Positions 57,993-64,000 of a stretch of 64,000 nt of DNA are shown in pieces (positions within the stretch are counted from its first letter, which is position 1; every line of letters starts with the position of its first letter). The notes under the pieces were generated by a model. That model was not told the DNA's origin. It did no database searches and saw nothing but the letters and a program-made list of their open reading frames with translations. The position numbers and the translations under genes are program-made. Source of the stretch: Cristatella mucedo (Eukaryota > Bryozoa > Phylactolaemata > Cristatellidae). The DNA lies in the NCBI GenBank assembly GCA_009760855.2, contig WPIO01000032.1:2487001-2551000 (forward strand), in the 5' to 3' direction.

Positions 57993-59389
57993 TACGCGGT
58001 AATAACCAAGGACGGACCATTGGGGGACTCCACAGGTTACTGGTCTGGTGGATGAGACCTGACCCCGGTCACGCGACACGGATTGAACAAAATCGTACTA
58101 GTACAATTTAAACTAGGCCGGTGCCTACCCATGATCAATGGCTTCAAAGGCAGCTGATAGATCCAGCAGCGCTAGGGCAGTGACATTTCCGTCTTCGTCG
58201 CTTCAAAGGATGTCATTGATTACACGGACGAGAGAAGTTTGAGTGGAGTGCTGCCGCTTGAGCCCCTATTGATGTCTTTCTGAAATTTAATTCTTTTCAA
58301 TGTGTGCTAACATCTGCTTAGCGACAATTGTCTCCAAAGTTTTGAACAAAATGGAGGAAAGGAAACTGTGTGATATTTTCCAAGGACCTCTGTATCTAAT
58401 GCCGACTTTTAAAGTTTGGCTCTAACGATGGCCAATTTGAACGACTTGATACAGCCTCCTTTTCCAGAAAAGTAGTACAAATCTCGGTTATGGCTGAGCT
58501 AAATTGGTCTTTAAGTGAAGGCCACAGCAATGACTGTGTAGAGTCTTCAGGAGCTTCTTTTACTAGACCCTGTTAACATGGATAGATTGCATGCCAAAAC
58601 CTTGGAAAATATTTCAAGGAAGGTCACAGGCTACTATTCAGCAAATTGTTTAAAAGGTGGGGGGGGCTTTATGGAGGCAAAAATGTGCAAATTTGATGTC
58701 AGTGAAGAAGGCTGAAAATCTATGACCGAAGTGTTAATATCTGGGAATTGAGACCTCTCAGCATTGGCCTAAAAATTGTTTACCTCATGTAAATCTGTTT
58801 TGGGTCTGACAAGCAGGACTTCAGTTTTCGAGTGAAAAAAGAAGCCATGGTTTTCTTAAGCTTTTCTTAAGCAGGTGTAGACTCGAAAAAGTTCTTGAAA
58901 TTAAATTGATCTTCATCAAACCCAGACCTTTTAAAAGCGGTTTTCAAGCCTGACTTAACACAATGCATCTTATGGAGTTTTCTTTCGCAAATTAGGAGGA
59001 ATCTTCGTGACTTTGTATGTACATGGAAAGAGTGAACGGATGCGTACTTGTTAAGAACACTCCTAGTCAAGAGCACATCAAGAGGTTTCTTGGATCCCAG
59101 CAGATGCATTTTGCTACTATTGTGGACAATTTATCAAGGCAAGCGGAAAAAAGTGTCTGGTAAAAGCGTTTGTAAAGATGATGGGCGATGTCTAAGAAGA
59201 ATACTACGGCCTGTCCTGCCGCGAATTAAGACAATCCCAGGGCACCATATTTTACATGCGATCACTGGAAGAGAGCTGCTAAAATTGAGTGAGCAATTGA
59301 TGCTCGCTACATGAAACTTTTGCACACTATTAGGTGGTCTGTGAGAATAAAGATTTTAAATATATAACTCTGGTACGTCTTAAACCATG

Positions 59390-60790
59390 TATACGGGAGA
59401 AAAGAGAAGCAAGAGCTTTTTTTATCCCAAGAATTTGGAGGAAGCTGCTACTTCTGCATGGAGGACCCTTCTAAATGCAGAGCTACCAAGAGTGCAACCC
59501 ACCATGTTATCACACATTCCACCATCCACCAGCCCAATACCACAATGCCCTGAGCCCCCTCCCAAGTTCCCACCCTTACGAAGCACGATCAGCCATCTTT
59601 AGGAGAGAGCCGCAAGTCAGAAAGCGAAGAAGATAATTCGGATCCAGACTCCAGGTTTCTCGGATGAGACTGAGAATAGTAAGCCATACCTACCAAACTG
59701 GAAATACATCAAAGATATTATTAGAGACTTTGGTCAGACCAAGTCCAACGCTAAGCTTCTAACATGTAGGGTGAAGGATTAGAACTTGGTGGATGAGGGC
59801 AAAATTCGGATATAATAGTAATCGTCGTATATATAAGTAAGATCACATATCAACGAAATTGTCTGCGACTTCTTCAATCGGCCGGATGGGCTGTGGTTCT
59901 GCAATGCTATGGTCCATCTATTTCTGGATAAAAGAAACACCTGTAACGCTAAATAATTTCGCCTATTCAAAGGCAGTTCATCTTGGAGCTTCAAAGCCAT
60001 TTTACTCCATAAAAAGATCGTTCTCTCCCTATGGCTCACCACGTGCACATCAAAGATAGCTACACCATCTTCAGCAGAGTGCCTTAAAGTGTGGCGTATA
60101 TGGCTGGGAGGGCACGGAGACTTCAAAATAATTTCATTCCTGATGGGGCTCCATGGCAGTTACAGAAAGTTTCCTTGTTTTTTTGCTTACTGGAAAACCG
60201 AAACACTAATTGTAACCACTGCAAACAAAAATAGTCGCTGCGGAGCGATTTATTAGTGAGAAAAAATCAAGGCAGTGCCGCTCGTCGATAAATGGAAGGT
60301 ACTGATGGAACTAGCAAGCATAAAGTTAGACCTCGTGCAGCAATTTTGCGCGGGTTTAGGCCAGTAACCAAGAAAATTTCAAGTAACTCCAAGATGCGAT
60401 TCCGCAGCTTTTGGATGCAGCAGCAAGAGCTAGTATCCTCGTCTGGATGCAGATAAAAAAGAACATGGAGCGTGACGAATTCACCTAAAATCTGAACGGA
60501 ACAGAGAAAGTGGCTTTGAACAGCTTCCTTGCGATGCCTTGTGTTTTTTTAGGCAGTCACCTGGCTGAAAGCTAAATGCTGGTTGGTCAAGCTATTACAT
60601 TTCTTTGCAAAATGGGATGCATAATTTCCCTTAGCTTCCATATCCAGTATGATTATCACGACAAATTAAAGAAGAGCACGAGAACTTACTTAGAGAAGCG
60701 AGCCGAGAGCTTTCACAATGATCAACCGGCGTTTGAAAGCCGTAACTAAAAGCAAGATACCGGGAAATAAAACTTAATACCCAATGACAA
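59390..60790 (+). pseudogene. Unnamed multicopy protein family, copy 3, nearly full length but broken
   Basis: Blocks appear in family order on the plus strand, spread over three frames. They are GSYFCMEDPSK (about 59445); an acidic Ser linker (GESRKSESEEDNSDPD, about 59600); a decayed DLGLTKSNAEL region (about 59725); DGLWFCNAM (about 59885); SFKAILLHKK (about 59990); GDFKIISFLMGLHGSYRKFP followed by CFFAYW (60115-60185); PLVDKWKVLMELASIKLDLV (about 60285); MERDEF (about 60460); TEKVALNSFLA and FLGSHLAE (60500-60570); MGCIISLSFHI (about 60615); and LEKRAESFHND (about 60700). I recall this family from many arthropod and mollusc genomes as uncharacterised multicopy proteins. It behaves like a mobile or amplified element, but no transposase type is established here. 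Confidence 0.75.
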
Positions 60791-61089
60791 AAGCAGGGTT
60801 ACGCAATATTATTATTGCTATTCTGGCCTCATTACTGTGATAGAAGAGAGAATATAGGAGACAATTATTTGAATGGTAACGTCCCAAAGCCACTTGCTTG
60901 CGTTGGTAATAGTAGTGCAAGGCTAATTAAGGATATAACGTGGTTTCGGAATATATATGAGTGCAATTTCGTAGTCCTAGAGCTCCATATAGTTTTTCCA
61001 AATAGTTTAGCAATAATCTTCTAGCGAACCTTCTCATCACTGCAGTGCTGAAGATCCCGCTACACCTCTTTAGGTCCTTAAGCTTCGTG

Positions 61090-62035
61090 CTACCAAATGA
61101 AAGCCAATCTCAAAAACTGCGATAATGATCCACCCATGGGACACCATAAGCACGTGGCTGGACTAGAAAGCTTCGCTCTTCTAATATTTGATGCTGTTCT
61201 GAAACTTTCACCACGTGCTCGAAATTTAGCTGCCTTTTTCAATAACTGTCTAAATTTTGAAAGCTTCATTCATGGGAATGCTTCTACAGCTAGCCATTAT
61301 GTTCGATCCCCATCTAACATTAAGTGCTGTCTTGTACGGTGGCTTGCAAAGAATTTAAGTAGCTCCTTAGTTCTGTCTTGGCTTGATTATTGTAATTCTC
61401 TTTTCGCTGGGCCACCGAAAAAGCATATAGACCACTGCAGATAAAGATAACTATGAATATCGCTGCAATGTTAGTTTGCAAATCCCAGAGGTTTGAACAC
61501 GTGTTGCCTTTGCTAAAAGAGGTAGGGTGGCTGCCGATTGATCGACTGATACAGAGAAGAGTTCTTACGCTGACCCACGAAGCCTGCCACGACTTAGCTC
61601 CTACATACCTAGCTGAACTGCTGCACCAGTTTCAGCCTGTTAGAGCTCTCAAGTCCTGCATGGACAATAAAGTAGCTGTTCGAATCCTCCGCATAAAGAC
61701 TGTTGGCGACAGATGCTTTAGCTCTGCAGATCCTAGACTGTGGAACTCGCTTCCAAAATTCCTATGCAACGACAACCACTCTCCTGCTGCCGACCGTGGC
61801 ACATTCTTTTCAGCGGTCCATAGCTAATACTTCCATGCTACTCCCTACCTCAACGGCTCCCCTAACTCGGCTAGCTTCCCACTTTCTCTTTGTTGCGTGA
61901 GATGAAGTCTGTTGGCTACCGAATGCGTCCCGAAAGCTGCTTAGGCTGTGAGTGAGCTATACCAAACTCTGCTTTGTAACACCCACATAGTCTTTGTGGC
62001 TTCGTAGAGTTACAGATGGAGATAAATTACAGAGG
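61090..62035 (+). mobile_element. LINE B, RT thumb region to 3' end
   Basis: ARNLAAFFNNCLNFESFIHG, ASTASHYVRSPSNIKCC and SWLDYCNSLFAGPPKK (61097-61444) are followed by LKEVGWLPIDRLIQRRVLTL, LAPTYLAELLHQFQPV and DPRLWNSLPKFLCNDNHSPA (61453-61827). The 3' end is GTTACAGATGGAGATAAATTAC. It joins a minus-strand LINE A directly at 62036. Confidence 0.87.
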
Positions 62036-62885
62036 GGGAGACAAGTGATGAGATGCGGCAACTGTGACGCCCACGGCAGAAAGCGTATCAGCTGACTTTT
62101 GCACCAACTTTAAGGGCCTGATGTACAGGCCGGTAGAACAGCTATCAGGGAGTTGCAGATGTTGAGACGGAATGTCATAAATGCATAGATCAATTTGGAT
62201 TTATTATCCCTGTCTAAACGAGCTTCACTTTTAGCAACCTTATGTAGCCGAAAGTAGGCATGGAGCTGATGAGGTCGTCCAATGAAAGGTCACTTTGGAA
62301 CAGGACACATAGATTTCGTGCTGATGCAACAAGAGCTATGATGGGAGAGCCTATTTTTAGATATAAGTTATCCAATTTTTCAAGTCACATTTGGATTGCC
62401 CATAACTAGTAAGTTTGTTTGCATCTCATTTATTGAAGAAAGTATTCTATCGTCCATGTGCATGTGTCAGCAATACATGCAGCAAGAGAGTTGAAAGAAC
62501 TCGATGTGCTAAAGATATGGGAAGGGTCCAAGCAATGGTACAATCGAGTTTCATCTGCATGTAAGTGAAAGCTTAGATTGTGCTCGGCGATGAAAAAAGT
62601 GGGAGATTAAAAACTGCGAAAAGAAGCAGACCAATCGCAATGCCCTGAGGTACACCGTACTTTAGTGGTTCCTTGGATCGTCTTTGTCCATTTACATCAA
62701 CGCTTTGGAGCCTCCTAGTAAGACAGGAACTGAGCAATAGTAGCACTATGCCAATGATGCCCACGCAAGATGAAAAGTGCTTGAAATATTGACCTATTGA
62801 TCGATCGCATCAAACGCTGTCGAAATATCAAGTAAACAAGCAAAGGGAACCTAAGCCTTCTATCCTGCAATCTGGCATAGGAATA
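62036..62885 (-). mobile_element. LINE A fragment, RT core
   Basis: The minus strand reads RLQSVDVNGQRRSKEPLKYG and VPQGIAIGLLLFAVFNLPL (62573-62764), matching RLQSIDVNGQRLSEVPLKYG and VPQGSVLGPVLF. The antisense AAFDxIDH region lies near 62800. Downstream, the SRLDFCNSL equivalent is near 62150. The YADD block is recognisable but broken. Confidence 0.82.
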
Positions 62886-63105
62886 TCTGCTGCCTGCCTT
62901 AGACTTGCCGGAGATGTGAATGAATATACTTCATTTATTAACTATGTGTTATAAACTATATTTATTTATAAATATTATATTTATAAACTGTGTATACAAA
63001 AGCATTAGCGCCGAGGTTATATTAATATTAAGACAATTTAACAGTGCCATAACATCGCTTTCTACTCTTTGCATATTCAGGAAAGAAACCCTGTCGCATT
63101 GCTAT
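62886..63105. other. AT-rich spacer, no gene
   Basis: Short AT-rich sequence between two LINE A pieces of the same orientation. Confidence 0.35.
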
Positions 63106-63109
63106 TAAT

Positions 63110-63770
63110 AAATTAGAGAGTGTCCGAAAGTAAAACTAAGCAAAGGACTTTGGCCATGGAGAGAGCAAATTTTATAGGAAAAAATGATGAGTTGTTTTTA
63201 GTTAAAATTGTCATCAAATCGGCTGATATCGTCCCGTTAATCGTAGAATAGTCCCAGGCTTTAGGACCATGCGAACTGAAGGCACGGTCTCCAAAGTATA
63301 TGAGTTGGTTAAGGAGCACAGCTGAATGACGTGAATCACAAGAAATGACAAGACAGTGCGAAGCCTGAATACGAAGTATTTCAAGTAAACCAGATCAAGT
63401 GAGTGAAAGAACATTGAAATCAAGCCCTGCTTAATATGAAGCCCTTCCGGGTCGGTGAGAATTGGTGCAATGTAGTAGTTGCGAAGCGTTCTACAGGCAA
63501 ACTTAGCGTATGTGTTTGCACCACCTGCCTTACCGGACGGAAAGAAAGATTCGCGAGTAGAGATAACAAAACTGGAAGTATGATGTCATGAATTAATAGA
63601 CCTACTTTACTGTTGTATCGTGACCTCAGCAGACTTCGCTTCTCGCAATGGTAATGCACTGTCCATATTTGCAGAGTTGACTTAGTAGCTGATGCGGTCT
63701 CCTAGTGATATTTCACTTTCAATCGAGTCAACCAGATCACACGCAGACGCCACGAGCTTTATTCAAAACT
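63110..63770 (-). mobile_element. LINE A fragment, C-terminal RT region
   Basis: The minus strand reads YFGDRAFSSHGPKAWDYSTI (63113-63319), equivalent to SFGDRAFSSYAPKAWNSL. Then TTTLHQFSPTRKGFILSRA (about 63440) corresponds to the HxLLxDLHWLPVKQRI region. Stops throughout. Confidence 0.72.
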
Positions 63771-64000
63771 GGACCATTTTAATGGTTAGGCTTTTGCTTA
63801 TTTTACAAAAAAGCTCATAAAGATAAGTCGGGTTAAGCGCAGGCTTGAACGTCGTTTTAAGAAATTGGGGTCTTATTCAGATCTAGTCAATTTCCAAGAC
63901 TTCCTTTGAGTTTACACACGGAAGCATAACAAATATCGGGGCTTCTTTTTTCACCCGAAAACTGAATTCCTGTCACTCGTACTCAAAACAGATTTATGAG

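Larger units (their letters stand above)
56490..59130 (-). mobile_element. LINE B, longest copy (linker, RT and 3' end) with three insertions
   Basis: Reading 5' to 3' on the minus strand: a linker upstream of RT (KLHKMHCVKSGLKTAFKRSG, then FFTRKLKSCLSDPKT near 58840), LVKEAPEDSTQSLLWPSLK (58500-58560), RT blocks through LLDLSAAFEAIDH-like sequence (58140), the thumb region and FAPKVLDCGTHLYNSYATKT (56570-56830), then the 3' end near 56490. It is interrupted by a LINE A tail (57400-57538), a SINE1 (57540-57690) and a second LINE A tail (57903-57992). Stops and frameshifts throughout. Confidence 0.82.

Overview
The window is nuclear DNA from an invertebrate animal, most likely marine. Three things support this: a vertebrate-style opsin gene split by GT-AG introns, several non-LTR retrotransposon families with tRNA-derived SINEs, and abundant microsatellites. 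I saw no operons, no bacterial promoters, no rRNA genes and no genuine tRNA genes. I cannot fix the phylum from the sequence alone.

The only clear host gene is an opsin on the minus strand, in a GC- and CpG-rich stretch at about 4.0-10.9 kb. Exon 1 (9432-8838) carries TM1-TM4, exon 2 (6923-6766) carries extracellular loop 2 and TM5, and a third exon (about 4553-4387) carries TM6, TM7, the retinal-binding lysine and the NPxxY motif. It most resembles the neuropsin (OPN5)/peropsin part of the opsin family. The loop exon between TM5 and TM6 and the C-terminal tail were not resolved.

The rest is mostly a graveyard of mobile elements. LINE family A (L2-like) has about 20 pieces, including one nearly intact reverse-transcriptase region at 35441-37300. 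LINE family B (CR1/L2 type, with a TACATTACATTA end) lies at about 24.5-26.1, 42.7-43.2, 53.2, 56.5-59.1 and 61.1-62.0 kb. A third LINE lies at 49.3-50.5 kb. SINE1 has a tRNA-like head and ends in the same 3' stem-loop as LINE A. SINE2 is tRNA-derived and ends near CAGCTAGTATTT. An 858-bp mariner/Tigger-like inverted-repeat element with TA target duplications lies at 47878-48735, and a decayed Ty3/gypsy retrotransposon at about 31.1-32.9 kb. Several of these are nested, with readable target-site duplications that give a relative insertion order.

The most intriguing content is a set of three broken copies (27.5-27.95 kb; 39.0-41.0 kb, split by a LINE; 59.4-60.8 kb) of a protein family that I recognise as multicopy and unnamed in many invertebrate genomes. 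It has the motifs DLGLTKSNxEL, GDFKIISFLMGL, KFPC and ExRAExFHxD. A separate ORF at 20.09-21.06 kb is built on an 81-bp coding repeat and is broken by frameshifts. Other long open frames are low-complexity GA/CT tracts or shadows.
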